A DNA stretch of 64,000 nt from Oscillospiraceae bacterium (lineage in GTDB: Bacteria > Bacillota > Clostridia > Oscillospirales > Oscillospiraceae). Location: positions 134,828 through 198,827 of the forward strand of contig JAHHRY010000003.1 of assembly GCA_020025535.1 (NCBI GenBank). The letters are read 5' to 3'. A program made the position numbers and the translations under genes. Positions within the stretch are counted from its first letter, which is position 1; every line of letters begins with the position of its first letter. Shown here in pieces: positions 19,005 through 28,090 of the stretch. A model generated the notes under the pieces. That model searched no databases. It saw nothing but the letters and a program-made list of their open reading frames with translations, and was not told the origin of the DNA.

Positions 19005-19036
19005 CAACACTCGCTGCAGGAGGGCAGCGAGTGTTG
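19005..19036 (-). terminator. Strong hairpin after the LRR gene
   Basis: A perfect 13-bp inverted repeat (19005-19017 with 19024-19036) with a six-base loop. It follows the minus-strand LRR gene and separates it from the MATE gene. The U-tract is poor, so it may be a terminator or a transcript-end stabiliser. Confidence 0.65.
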
Positions 19037-19064
19037 ACAGACAGATTACAAACTAATTCACAAA

Positions 19065-20783
19065 CTAAATGGGATTATAGTTGACAAGAACGCCGGCATT
19101 CACAAGAACATCCACGTTGGAAACCTTTGTTCCGTACACATTGACCGTTTTGAGGCTCTTGCATCTGACAAGGGAATTGATGTTACGCAGGTCAGGATTG
19201 TAATCCATGGATACGGTCTGCAGCTTTGACAGTCCTGAAAGCGCATCCAGAGATTCCAGTACATTATGCTCACCGTTGATAGTGACCAGCTGGGCATCCC
19301 ATTTAAAGGCGGGCAGCTCTGCGACTTCGTTATAGGAGAAGTTGAGGTTCTGCAGCTTCACATGATCCTTCAGTACGTCAATATTCAAGAGCGTGTTGTT
19401 GGAGATGTCCAGCTCGACCAGCTCCGTACAAAGCTCCAGCTGATCCACATGAATCAGATTGTTGTAAGCTGCGGCAAAGTGGGTCAGATTCACCAGGGAC
19501 TGAATGCCTTCCAGATCCCATAGGCTGTTTCCGCTGACATCCAGTCTGGTAAGAGTGGTAAGAGAGCCAAGCGGTTCCGTGGTGACCAGAGAATTATAGG
19601 AAATATCCAGCATCTGCAGATTTTTCAGGTTTGCCAGGTCCTCCACGCTTACAATTGCGTTGCTGCTGAGGTCGAGCTCCTGCAGCTGCGGCATATTGGA
19701 AAGAACCTGAATATCCCGAATGCTGTTGTTGCTGAGGTCCAGGTGGACAAGCCCGGTTGCCTGTTCCAGATTTGCAATAGAGGAGATGTTGCATGATTCC
19801 AATGTGAGCGACTGCAGAAGCGGCAAAGAAGAGATGTTCTCAAGATCCTTGGCGGAAATGATGCTCTCGGAAATAATCAGTGTTTCGAGATCGGTAAGTT
19901 CGGCGATGGCGTCCATGCTTTTGAAGGTGCAGCCGTTGATGGTCAGCTTCTTCAGATGAGGCAGCCATTTGAGGTCATCGCAGTTATGGGCAGCGGAGGG
20001 AATTTCAAATTCGCTGACTTCCCACAGCTCATTTGAGAAGATTTTTCGGTCATTTTGGATCTCAAGCTGCTCTCTTAAAGCAGTTTCCACGGCATTATCA
20101 GAAAAAACTACTTCCTCTATGACGCCTCCTATGGTATAATTGAAAACCGACAGCGGACTGACGAGACCATTTTCGCCTACACACAGGGCAAAAATGGTAG
20201 TCTCACCGGCATCCAGAGGAATGGAATCGGTGTACTGATCCTCTTCTTTACACGGGTATTCCTTATTCGTTGTGACATAGAGGGTGGTATCCGGTGCGCT
20301 GATTTCCAGGGAAATATACTGGGAATAAAAACCCGGCTTTGCAGAAGGAACAGGCGCAGGAGGACGCATGGCATCCAGTTCCGCCTTGATGTCCGGGTTG
20401 CTGACTTTGTCCAGCATCAGCACGGCATCCCGGAGCTTGTTCTGCTCTACATATGTTTTGCACAGCGCCACATAGAGGTCGGTACTGCCTCCGTCTTCAA
20501 TAGCTTTTGACAAAGTGTACTCAGCTTTGGTATAATTGCCGATAGCTTTGAACTGTTCTGCCAGTTCGATGGCAACCTGCTCGTCGTGATTGGACTGACG
20601 GTAGGCCAGATTATAGAACCAGACGGCCAGACTGTGCTTGCCGTCATCTTCCAGGCGGCGTGCCTGCTTTAAAATAACATCCCGGGTAAAAGTTGGATCA
20701 TATTCAAAAAGGTACCAGCCAATGCTGAAAATGATAGCGAAGCTCAGCAGGAGTGGTACGATAACTTTCAGTACTTTTTTCAT
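19065..20783 (-). CDS. Leucine-rich-repeat exported protein
   Basis: 572-residue protein. One N-terminal membrane segment or uncleaved signal (KVLKVIVPLLLSFAIIF) is followed by TPR-like helices at about 40-140, then a short Ig-like domain resembling the chitobiase C-terminal type (PGFYSQYISLEIS...). About 12 leucine-rich repeats of 22 residues (LxxLxxLDLSxNxI) fill residues 245-570. LRR surface proteins usually bind other proteins, but no partner can be named. I take ATG 20783 (MKKVLKV); an upstream in-frame start at 20816 lacks a ribosome site. It is divergent from the spoIID-like gene. Confidence 0.82.
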   Translation of the reverse strand: MKKVLKVIVPLLLSFAIIFSIGWYLFEYDPTFTRDVILKQARRLEDDGKHSLAVWFYNLAYRQSNHDEQVAIELAEQFKAIGNYTKAEYTLSKAIEDGGSTDLYVALCKTYVEQNKLRDAVLMLDKVSNPDIKAELDAMRPPAPVPSAKPGFYSQYISLEISAPDTTLYVTTNKEYPCKEEDQYTDSIPLDAGETTIFALCVGENGLVSPLSVFNYTIGGVIEEVVFSDNAVETALREQLEIQNDRKIFSNELWEVSEFEIPSAAHNCDDLKWLPHLKKLTINGCTFKSMDAIAELTDLETLIISESIISAKDLENISSLPLLQSLTLESCNISSIANLEQATGLVHLDLSNNSIRDIQVLSNMPQLQELDLSSNAIVSVEDLANLKNLQMLDISYNSLVTTEPLGSLTTLTRLDVSGNSLWDLEGIQSLVNLTHFAAAYNNLIHVDQLELCTELVELDISNNTLLNIDVLKDHVKLQNLNFSYNEVAELPAFKWDAQLVTINGEHNVLESLDALSGLSKLQTVSMDYNPDLRNINSLVRCKSLKTVNVYGTKVSNVDVLVNAGVLVNYNPI

Positions 20784-20932
20784 AATGTTGCTCCGTTTCG
20801 ACAGAATACTCACCATAATTATACCTGCAGCCGAAGATTATGTCAAGGCGGCTGCACAATTATATCATTCACGCTTTCTGCTTCGACGGTATTTCTATGA
20901 CCACGGAGTTAAAATAATCTAGGGGGATATTT

Positions 20933-22000
20933 ATGAACCGATTATGGAATGAAATCATCAGAGCCTCAATAATTGGCTTCGCCGTTCCGGCTATACTTTT
21001 GGTGCTGGCTGTGCGCCTGTCTGCTCAGCCTGTTCACGGTGAACAGGGAGTGGTGCAGTCCACGGCAGCTACGGAAGAGGCGCAGCCGACTGAGACCGTG
21101 CCGCCCAGCACAGCCTGCCCGCCTACACTGCCACCCGAACCAACCATACCGGAGGTTGAACCTACCACGCCGCCGGTTCCGGAAAAAGTAAATATTTCCG
21201 TTCTCATGAACGGACAAGTAGTGGTAATGGATATGGAAGAATATCTGGTAGGCGTCATTCTGGCGGAGATGCCTGCGAGCTTTGAAATGGAAGCGCTAAA
21301 AGCACAGGCAGTCGTAGCAAGAACTTACGCGCTCAGATGCAGCGGCAAACATGCGCAGGGGTCGGTTTGCACCGATTACGCCTGCTGTCAGGCCTATATT
21401 CCGCCGGAGAAATATCTGACGGACTATAATGGCACATGGTCCGGGCTGGAGAAGATCCGCGAGGCTGTGATGGCGACCAGAGGACAGGTGCTGACCTACA
21501 ATGGCCGGGTGATTATGGCTACTTATTTTTCCTGTTCCGGGGGAAGCACGGAAGATGCCGTTGCCGTCTGGGGACAGGATATTCCGTACCTGCAGACAGT
21601 GGAAAGCCCCGGTGAGGAAGGGGCTGCCGTGTATGCTGACAGCGTCACGTTCACCGCGGAACAATTCCAAAGACGGCTGGGCACCGTTCTGGACGGAACG
21701 CCGGGGAGCTGGTTTGGAAATATCACATATACCGCTGGCGGCGGTGTGGACACCATGGAGATCGGCGGCGTGCTCTACAAGGGAACCACTCTGCGTGCTT
21801 TGCTGGGACTGCGCTCCACGATTTTTACTCTGCGTGTTACAGAAAATTCCATCACCATTGACACCAAAGGCTTCGGTCACCGGGTGGGAATGAGCCAGTA
21901 CGGCGCTGATGCAATGGCGGCCGGCGGCAGTACCTATGATAAAATTCTGGCCCACTATTACAGAGGGACGAAACTGTCTCTGTACCCGTTTGAGACATAA
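20933..22000 (+). CDS. SpoIID/LytB domain protein
   Basis: 355-residue exported protein: N-terminal membrane anchor (residues 12-30), a Pro/Thr-rich linker at about 45-85, then the SpoIID domain with the conserved AEMPASFEMEALKAQAVVARTYAL and a C-terminal GHRVGMSQYGA motif that is the family hallmark. SpoIID is a peptidoglycan lytic transglycosylase used during engulfment in sporulation. The linker suggests a wall-spanning variant, so it could be SpoIID itself or a vegetative paralogue. The start follows AGGGGGA. Confidence 0.9.
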   Translation: MNRLWNEIIRASIIGFAVPAILLVLAVRLSAQPVHGEQGVVQSTAATEEAQPTETVPPSTACPPTLPPEPTIPEVEPTTPPVPEKVNISVLMNGQVVVMDMEEYLVGVILAEMPASFEMEALKAQAVVARTYALRCSGKHAQGSVCTDYACCQAYIPPEKYLTDYNGTWSGLEKIREAVMATRGQVLTYNGRVIMATYFSCSGGSTEDAVAVWGQDIPYLQTVESPGEEGAAVYADSVTFTAEQFQRRLGTVLDGTPGSWFGNITYTAGGGVDTMEIGGVLYKGTTLRALLGLRSTIFTLRVTENSITIDTKGFGHRVGMSQYGADAMAAGGSTYDKILAHYYRGTKLSLYPFET

Positions 22001-22034
22001 TTTCCGGCATAATAGCTTTTCTTAAAAATGTGGG

Positions 22035-22063
22035 TTGCAAATTTTTTGTGCATATGGTATAAT
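22035..22063 (+). promoter_or_regulatory. Promoter of the TGS-uridine kinase gene
   Basis: TTGCAA (22035-22040), a 17-base spacer and TATAAT (22058-22063), 47 bases before the ATG. Confidence 0.75.
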
Positions 22064-22110
22064 CATCCTCCCTCATCCCAGCGACAGATGCCGAAAAGGA
22101 GGTCGACAGA

Positions 22111-23805
22111 ATGGAATTAAGATTGGATGGACGTTGTATTGAGGCAACACCCGGAGCCAGCCTGCTGGATCTGGTAAGAGAATTGGGTTTAGACAGAAAC
22201 TGTCTGTCTGAACGGCCTTTGGCGGCAAAAATTGCCGGCGAGGTTTATACACTGAACTATGTGCCGGTGCGCCCGAAGGATATGGAACACACCGTGGTTC
22301 GCAGAGCCATGGCGGATTCAGACGGTCAGATTCGCCTGGTAAGCTATAATGACGCAGCCGGTAAATCTGCCTATATTCGTACGGCACAGTTTGTGATTTT
22401 CCTGGCACTGAGTCGGCTGTGGCCCGAGGCCAAGGCAAAAATGCATTGTACGGTCGGATCGGCAGTGTTTATGGAGCTGGATAAAACGGAGGATTACTCT
22501 GTTGACCGGCTGAAGGCGGAAATCCGGAGCATTGTTGATGCGGATATTCCGCTGATTCGCAGCCGAATCAGCACCAAACAGGCCATAGAGTATTTTTCCA
22601 GTCATGGCAAGGATGATAAAGCAAGACTTCTCAGATGGCGGAAGGCGGAATATTTCGACCTTTATGCTTACGGAGATTTCTGTGATTACTATTACGGTGA
22701 GATGGCACCGTCTACCGGCTATCTCTCAGTGTGGGATGTTCTGGATGCCGAAGGCGGATTCCTGTTCCTGCTGCCGGATGACAATAATCCGGATAAAGTT
22801 GCGCCTTATGATGAAATGCCCAAGTATTTGAGCGTCTTTACTGAGGGACAGCGCTGGTGCGAGCTGATGGAGTGCGAGAACGTATCGGACCTCAATGAGC
22901 TGACGGAGAGCGGGAAAATCCGGGAACTGATCCGGGTTAATGAAGCCCTTCACGAAAAAGGATATTCCCATATTGCAGATATTGTCTGTGAACGGGGAGC
23001 CAAAGTCGTTATGCTGGCCGGTCCCAGTTCTTCCGGTAAAACCACTTCTGCCCACAGACTGGCAACACAGCTTCGTGTCCATGGCAAGCAGCCGATTTTG
23101 ATGAGTCTGGATGACTACTACATCGACCGGGATGCAATTCAGCCCGGCCCGGATGGCAAAGTCGATCTGGAACACATCAATACTCTGGATACCGACCTGT
23201 TCAAACAGCAGCTTCAGGCTTTGCTTACGGGAGAAGCCGTGGAACTGCCCACATTTAATTTCAAAACCGGCCGCCGGGAATGGCGCGGACACAGCCTTCA
23301 GCTGACCGATGCCACCGTCGTGATCGTGGAAGGCCTGCATGGCCTGAATCCTGCCCTGATGCCCGCGGGCCTGGACAAAAATCTGATTTTTAAGCTGTAT
23401 GTCAGTCCGCTGCTTCCGCTGAACCTGGATGACCACAACCGGATTGCCAGCAGCTATCTGCGGCTGCTGCGGAGAATCGTCCGGGACTACGAAACCAGAG
23501 GATCTTCGGTCCAGAATACCATTTCCATGTGGGATTCTGTCAGAAGAGGCGAAAAACGCTGGATTTTCCCTTATCAGGAGAATGCTGACTATACATTCAA
23601 CAGTTCCACGCTGTATGAGCTGCCGGTGCTGAAAAAGCATATTTTCCCGCTGCTGACAGCCATTCAGCCGGAGGACGAGTGCTATGACGATGTTCGCGGC
23701 ATTGTAAAAGTCCTCAACTACATTGAGGAAGCAGATGTGGATGATGAAATTCCTCCTACCAGTCTGGTGCGGGAATTCATTGGCGGCAACAGCTTCTACC
23801 GCTGA
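22111..23805 (+). CDS. Nucleoside (uridine) kinase with TGS and ThrRS-like N-terminal domains
   Basis: 564-residue fusion widespread in Clostridia. Residues 1-60 are a TGS domain; about 60-240 resemble the editing-associated second domain of ThrRS/AlaRS; about 280-500 form a uridine-kinase/PRK P-loop domain with GPSSSGKTTSA and LDDYYIDRD. The kinase half probably phosphorylates uridine or cytidine. What the synthetase-derived half senses is not known; an RNA-linked regulatory role is speculation. The start follows AAAGGAGG. It is monocistronic, with two hairpins after it. Confidence 0.92.
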   Translation: MELRLDGRCIEATPGASLLDLVRELGLDRNCLSERPLAAKIAGEVYTLNYVPVRPKDMEHTVVRRAMADSDGQIRLVSYNDAAGKSAYIRTAQFVIFLALSRLWPEAKAKMHCTVGSAVFMELDKTEDYSVDRLKAEIRSIVDADIPLIRSRISTKQAIEYFSSHGKDDKARLLRWRKAEYFDLYAYGDFCDYYYGEMAPSTGYLSVWDVLDAEGGFLFLLPDDNNPDKVAPYDEMPKYLSVFTEGQRWCELMECENVSDLNELTESGKIRELIRVNEALHEKGYSHIADIVCERGAKVVMLAGPSSSGKTTSAHRLATQLRVHGKQPILMSLDDYYIDRDAIQPGPDGKVDLEHINTLDTDLFKQQLQALLTGEAVELPTFNFKTGRREWRGHSLQLTDATVVIVEGLHGLNPALMPAGLDKNLIFKLYVSPLLPLNLDDHNRIASSYLRLLRRIVRDYETRGSSVQNTISMWDSVRRGEKRWIFPYQENADYTFNSSTLYELPVLKKHIFPLLTAIQPEDECYDDVRGIVKVLNYIEEADVDDEIPPTSLVREFIGGNSFYR

Positions 23806-23815
23806 GCAGTATAAA

Positions 23816-23842
23816 AATCCCCGGGAATCTTCGGGGGTTTGC
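23816..23842 (+). terminator. Terminator after the nucleoside kinase
   Basis: CCCCG / CGGGG stem within AAATCCCCG...CGGGGGTTT, eleven bases after the stop. Confidence 0.75.
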
Positions 23843-23852
23843 GGAACAGTAT

Positions 23853-23882
23853 CGGCAGTATCCGATTTTTCGGATACTGCCG
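23853..23882. other. Second perfect hairpin in the intergenic region
   Basis: A 13-bp inverted repeat (23853-23865 with 23870-23882) with a four-base T loop. It could be a back-up terminator for the kinase gene. Confidence 0.6.
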
Positions 23883-24070
23883 TTATTTATCCGTGAGAAT
23901 GCAGCTTTCTGGTTGCCTGACAGGAAATAGTGGAAATACCGCTGCTGCCGGGATTGGAGAAATGATTGTATTCATAGCAGCAGCCATTTGAAAAAGATCG
24001 TAAAAATGTAATTTTCAGCCCGGGACGGTTCCAATGAGTGCTTTTTCTAAAAGTAAAAGCAAAAACAAAA
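23883..24070. other. Intergenic stretch, no supported gene
   Basis: Nearly 190 bases between hairpins. A 30-codon frame on the plus strand (ATG 23899) lacks a convincing ribosome site. On the minus strand a frame without start codon stays open for about 70 codons to a stop at 23887-23889; its translation looks protein-like (see findings), but nothing supports expression. Confidence 0.4.
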
Positions 24071-24104
24071 ACGGCAGGCAGAGAATGAATCCTCTGTCTG
24101 CCGT
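24071..24104 (-). terminator. Terminator after the small membrane-protein gene
   Basis: A 13-bp near-perfect stem around an eight-base loop. On the minus strand it is followed by TTTTTGTTTTTGC, a strong T-tract; it lies about 55 bases past the stop at 24159. Confidence 0.85.
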
Positions 24105-24158
24105 CTGCATTTTATTGTGTCATAAATCCGCTACGCTACCGGCGGGGATAATGTCGGT

Positions 24159-24446
24159 TTACGGGGCGGGGTAGTTTGCAATCAGCGAAACCAGCGTACA
24201 CAGAATGATTGATGCGAATGCACAGGTAAACCACAGACTGCGCTGACGGAAGATTTCTCTGATATTCCACAGGATCCACAGGCAATAGCCGGCGCCCAGC
24301 ATGGTAAGAAGGCCGACAATGATTTTGGCTGCCGCAATACCCATGGCTGCTACAACCAGATATCCGACGAATAGGGCCAGATCGATCAGCAGAAAGACGG
24401 TCAATACCTGTTCCAATTTTTGATAACGGGTTTGTTTGTTTGCCAT
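24159..24446 (-). CDS. Small membrane protein, unknown
   Basis: 95 residues with three hydrophobic helices after a basic N-terminus (MANKQTRYQKLEQ). It is not assigned to a family by eye. The start ATG 24446 sits behind AGGAGGG; the longer open frame to 24509 runs into the promoter. Its own promoter and terminator indicate a single-gene unit, divergent from scpA. Confidence 0.7.
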   Translation of the reverse strand: MANKQTRYQKLEQVLTVFLLIDLALFVGYLVVAAMGIAAAKIIVGLLTMLGAGYCLWILWNIREIFRQRSLWFTCAFASIILCTLVSLIANYPAP

Positions 24447-24477
24447 TTCAGATCCCTCCTGAGTGTTATTTGGGGGT

Positions 24478-24506
24478 ATTTTACCACATTGCATCAAATA
24501 ATGCAA
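24478..24506 (-). promoter_or_regulatory. Promoter of the small membrane-protein gene
   Basis: Minus strand TTGCAT (complement of 24501-24506), 17 bases and TAAAAT (complement of 24478-24483). Confidence 0.7.
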
Positions 24507-24530
24507 CAATTTAATATCCTTAGGAAATAC

Positions 24531-24559
24531 TTGCGTTCAGTAGAAAAGGGTGGTATAAT
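24531..24559 (+). promoter_or_regulatory. Promoter of the scpA operon
   Basis: TTGCGT (24531-24536), a 17-base spacer and TATAAT (24554-24559), 38 bases before scpA. Confidence 0.75.
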
Positions 24560-24597
24560 ACACTGGATAAAATGGGTAATTATTATAAGGAGCCGAT

Positions 24598-25389
24598 ATG
24601 GGAGAACCGCATTACCGGCTGGAAGGAATCGTCCATACCCGTACCGAGGAGATGGAGGACTTTGAAGGTCCCCTGGACGTTATCTTTCTGCTGTTGAGTA
24701 AGAATAAAATTGAAATACAGGATGTGTCGATTACGGCGATTCTGGAGCAGTATCTTTCCTACCTGGATGAGATGAAGCGACTGGATATAGAAATCGCCAG
24801 TGAATTTATCACCATGGCCTCCCATCTGATGCTTATAAAGACCAAGATGCTGCTCTCCGCGGCGGAGCAGGCGGAAGCGGAAAACGAACTGGATCTGCTG
24901 AGACAGTCCCTGGTGGAGCGTCAGCGAAAAGAAGCCATTGAACAGATCCGCACTGCCGTTACATTCCTGGAACCACGGAACGAAATCGGCCGGAGCCTGT
25001 TTACGAAAGAACCGGAGCCTCTGCGCAGAGATTTGACCTATCGTTATCAGCACGATACGCTGGATCTGTTAAAGGCACTTGATAATATCGCAGAGCGCAA
25101 TGAGCGGCGTTTGCCGCCTCCGACGGTGAATTTTAAAGGAATTGTAGGCAAGGAACCTTACCCCGTAACCAAAAAATCGGGAGAGGTGCTGCGGCAGCTG
25201 ATCCTTCGGGGCGTGGAGAGACTGAAAAACCTTTTTAAAGGAAACCGTACCCGTTCGGAAGTGGTGGCGACTTTTCTTGCCATTCTGGAACTGTGCAAAA
25301 CCAATTCCGTCAGTTTAGAAGACGACGTAAACGGAGAGAATCCCAATGTACGGCTGCTGAATCACCAGCCTGGAAAGGAGAATGCCTAA
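24598..25389 (+). CDS. scpA: Segregation and condensation protein A
   Basis: 263-residue kleisin that joins the SMC heads in the bacterial condensin. The N-terminal signature FEGPLDVIFLLLSKNKIEIQ is the SMC-neck-binding region; a winged-helix end (about 190-250) binds the SMC cap. The partner scpB begins at the base after its stop codon. It heads a six-gene unit that continues through DUF2953, ytfJ and dacF. Confidence 0.95.
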   Translation: MGEPHYRLEGIVHTRTEEMEDFEGPLDVIFLLLSKNKIEIQDVSITAILEQYLSYLDEMKRLDIEIASEFITMASHLMLIKTKMLLSAAEQAEAENELDLLRQSLVERQRKEAIEQIRTAVTFLEPRNEIGRSLFTKEPEPLRRDLTYRYQHDTLDLLKALDNIAERNERRLPPPTVNFKGIVGKEPYPVTKKSGEVLRQLILRGVERLKNLFKGNRTRSEVVATFLAILELCKTNSVSLEDDVNGENPNVRLLNHQPGKENA

Positions 25390-25950
25390 ATGGAACAGGA
25401 AGAATTACAGCGAGCCATTGAGGCAATTCTTTTTGCCGCCGGCGAACGTGTTGAGATTTCCCGCCTTGCGGCCGCTTTGGAAGCCGATGAAGCGGATATT
25501 GTTGCGGCAGCGGACGCCCTGGCAAACGCCCTGTCTTTTGAGCGCAGAGGTATTCGTGTCCTGCGTCTGGATGCAGGATACCAGATGGTATCCTCCGGTG
25601 AAATGGCGGATGTGATTACCAAAGCTCTGGAGACCCGGAAGCCTCCCAGACTGTCAGCGTCTCAGCTGGAGACACTGACCATTGTTGCCTATTATCAGCC
25701 GGCTACAAAAGCCATGGTGGAGCAGATCCGCGGCGTGGACAGCTCCTATTCCATCTCCGCGCTGCTGAATAAAAAGCTTATCGAAGAAGCGGGACGGCTG
25801 AATGTCCCCGGAAGACCCATTCAGTATCGGACAACCCCGGATTTTCTGAGAACTTTTTCCATAGCTTCTCTGGAAGAGCTGCCTCCCATTGAAAAAATCA
25901 ATTTCGGTGAGCCTGTACCAGAGCAGCAGAGTACAGAGGTGGTGCAGTAA
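25390..25950 (+). CDS. scpB: Segregation and condensation protein B
   Basis: 186-residue ScpB, with two winged-helix domains, which dimerises and binds the ScpA linker. Family motifs seen: AIEAILFAAGE at the N-terminus, ETLTIVAYYQPATK and VPGRPIQYRTT. Its start abuts the scpA stop, and its stop overlaps the next start (TAATG), so translation is coupled in both directions. Confidence 0.95.
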   Translation: MEQEELQRAIEAILFAAGERVEISRLAAALEADEADIVAAADALANALSFERRGIRVLRLDAGYQMVSSGEMADVITKALETRKPPRLSASQLETLTIVAYYQPATKAMVEQIRGVDSSYSISALLNKKLIEEAGRLNVPGRPIQYRTTPDFLRTFSIASLEELPPIEKINFGEPVPEQQSTEVVQ

Positions 25951-26567
25951 TGGGCTGGCTGATTGCACTGGGCGTGTTGATTTTGCTGGCAATTCTTCCT
26001 TTGGGGGCCAGTATCGCATATAACGCGGAGGGCTTTGGCCTGAAGATTATTGCCGGTCCGGTTCGTGTCCGAATCCTTCCTGCCAAGAAGAAAAAAGAGA
26101 AGAAGCAGAAGGAGAAAAAAACAAAGCAGGTAAAAAAGGCACCCGCAAAATCCGAGCCCAAAGAGCAGAAACCAAAGGAAAAGGGCGGCAGCATTACGGA
26201 TTTCCTGCCGCTGGTCAAAACGGGTCTGGATCTGCTGAATGGATTTCGTAAAAAACTGCGAATCAATCATTTGGAGATGAAGCTGATTATGGCAGGGGAT
26301 GACCCCTGTGATCTGGCTGTCAACTATGGCAAGGCCTGGGCGGCATTGGGAAATCTGATGCCCCTGCTGGAGCAATGCTTTGTTATCAAAAAGCGGGATT
26401 TGGAGGTCGAGTGCGATTTTGAAAGTTCCGAAACCGTAGTTATTGCCCGTGCGGACTTAACGATCACATTGGGAAGGCTTCTGTGCCTTCTGGTGCGGTA
26501 TGGCGTCCGCGGGCTGAGACAATACCTGAGAATTGTAAAAACTAGAAAAGGCGGTGCAGTTAAATGA
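25950..26567 (+). CDS. DUF2953 membrane-anchored protein
   Basis: 205-residue protein with an N-terminal membrane segment (LIALGVLILLAILPLG), a very Lys-rich stretch at about 45-75 and a DUF2953 domain to the end. The family is usually encoded next to scpB and ytfJ in spore formers and may act in sporulation, but the biochemical role is unknown. The start overlaps the scpB stop by one base. Confidence 0.85.
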   Translation: MGWLIALGVLILLAILPLGASIAYNAEGFGLKIIAGPVRVRILPAKKKKEKKQKEKKTKQVKKAPAKSEPKEQKPKEKGGSITDFLPLVKTGLDLLNGFRKKLRINHLEMKLIMAGDDPCDLAVNYGKAWAALGNLMPLLEQCFVIKKRDLEVECDFESSETVVIARADLTITLGRLLCLLVRYGVRGLRQYLRIVKTRKGGAVK

Positions 26568-26956
26568 GTAAAACGCTTCCCAATATGATGGAAAGTACCA
26601 TTGCAAAAATTCGTGAGATGGTGGATGTCAATTCTGTCATCGGCGACCCGATTACTACCCCCGACGGTGTGACGATTATTCCTGTATCCAAGGTCAGCGT
26701 TGGTTTCGGCGGCGGCGGTTCCGACTTCGTGTCCAAGAATGTAAATCATCAGGATAATCCTTTCGGCGGCGGTGCAGGCGGCGGTGTCAAGGTGACACCT
26801 ATTGCATTCCTGATTGTAAAGGACGGCTCTGTACGGATGATGCCTGTGGCGGCACCTGCCAATACGACTGCTGATCGTATGGTAGAAATGGTTCCTGATG
26901 TGCTGGACAAGATTTCTAATTTCATCGACTCTCGCATGGAGAAAAAAGCAGAATAA
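26564..26956 (+). CDS. ytfJ: GerW/YtfJ family sporulation protein
   Basis: 130 residues. The family core is seen as VIGDPITTPDGVTIIPVSKVSVGFGGGGSDF, then a Gly-rich stretch and a hydrophobic GVKVTPIAFLIV strand. YtfJ is a forespore protein needed for normal germination in Bacillus (GerW). The start overlaps the DUF2953 stop by four bases (ATGA). Confidence 0.92.
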   Translation: MSKTLPNMMESTIAKIREMVDVNSVIGDPITTPDGVTIIPVSKVSVGFGGGGSDFVSKNVNHQDNPFGGGAGGGVKVTPIAFLIVKDGSVRMMPVAAPANTTADRMVEMVPDVLDKISNFIDSRMEKKAE

Positions 26957-26995
26957 ATCTCTGAATCTCGCTAATACTAAGGCGAGGTGAGAGAG

Positions 26996-28090
26996 ATGAA
27001 GCGATTTTTGTTGCGGACGGCGGCTGCGTTGCTGGCTGCCGTCTTGCTGTATCCCGGCAGTGTCCGGGCAATTTCCGCAGAGAAAGCTATTTTGGTGGAT
27101 GCCTGTACCGGCCGTGTGCTGTACGAAAGGAAGGCGGACGAGAGAAGCCTGATTGCCAGCACAACAAAGATTATGACGGCGCTGATCGTCTGCGAGCAGT
27201 GCAATGTGCTGGACAGAATGCGGATTCCCAAAGAAGCCGTTGGGGTGGAAGGCTCTTCCATGTATCTGCAGGAGGGAGAAGTGCTGACTTTGCAGGAACT
27301 TCTCTATGGCATGATGCTCCACAGTGGAAACGATGCCGCCACGGCTCTGGCTATTTACTGCGGCGGTACGGTGGAAGGGTTTGCGGAGCTGATGAACGAT
27401 AAGGCCCGGAAACTGGGGATGAAGGACAGCCACTTTGTCAATCCCCATGGTCTGGACAACCCCGAGCATTATTCCACTGCGCGGGATTTGGCAACACTGG
27501 CAGAGTATGCGATGGATAATCCGATTTTTGCCAAGACTGTTTCTACTAAAACGGTTACCGTTGGTAACCGTAGACTTCAGAACCACAACAAGCTGCTGTG
27601 GCGTGTGGAAGGTGCAGACGGCATAAAAACCGGCTATACCAAGTCGGCGGGGCGCATTTTGGTGTCCAGTGCCGTCCGACAGGGACGACGGCTGATTGCC
27701 GTGACCATTAACGATGGGGACGACTGGATTGACCACGGGAGACTGTATGATGACGGATTTTCACAATATGCAGTGGTGAAAATCGTGTCTGCCGGGGATC
27801 GCATGGGAAGTCTTGCGGTATTTGGCGGAGAGCAGGAACAGGTTTCTGTGGTTGCAACAGAAGATTTTTACTATGCCATGGCTGCAGATGAGGAAACGGA
27901 AATCGTATTGTCCCAGAAAGAATTTGTATATGCGCCGGTAGTGGCCGGTGGAGAAGCCGGTTTCGCCTATATCTGCATCAATGGAAAAGATGTGGGCAAA
28001 GTGGCAGTTGTATATGATGAGACGATCGAACAGCAGCAGCCTCAGAAAAAGCATTTCTGGGAACGCTGGTTTGGAGGAGATAAAACGTGA
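26996..28090 (+). CDS. D-alanyl-D-alanine carboxypeptidase (DacF/PBP5-like)
   Basis: 364-residue serine DD-carboxypeptidase trimming peptidoglycan stems. Signal peptide at residues 1-25; the three active-site motifs are present: SxxK in ASTTKIM, SGN in MLHSGND and KTG in GIKTGYT. The C-terminal part has the beta-rich PBP5-like domain but no obvious amphipathic membrane anchor. I choose ATG 26996 behind GAGGTGAG; an in-frame GTG at 26987 would add three residues. The position after ytfJ suggests DacF, a spore-associated carboxypeptidase. Confidence 0.92.
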   Translation: MKRFLLRTAAALLAAVLLYPGSVRAISAEKAILVDACTGRVLYERKADERSLIASTTKIMTALIVCEQCNVLDRMRIPKEAVGVEGSSMYLQEGEVLTLQELLYGMMLHSGNDAATALAIYCGGTVEGFAELMNDKARKLGMKDSHFVNPHGLDNPEHYSTARDLATLAEYAMDNPIFAKTVSTKTVTVGNRRLQNHNKLLWRVEGADGIKTGYTKSAGRILVSSAVRQGRRLIAVTINDGDDWIDHGRLYDDGFSQYAVVKIVSAGDRMGSLAVFGGEQEQVSVVATEDFYYAMAADEETEIVLSQKEFVYAPVVAGGEAGFAYICINGKDVGKVAVVYDETIEQQQPQKKHFWERWFGGDKT

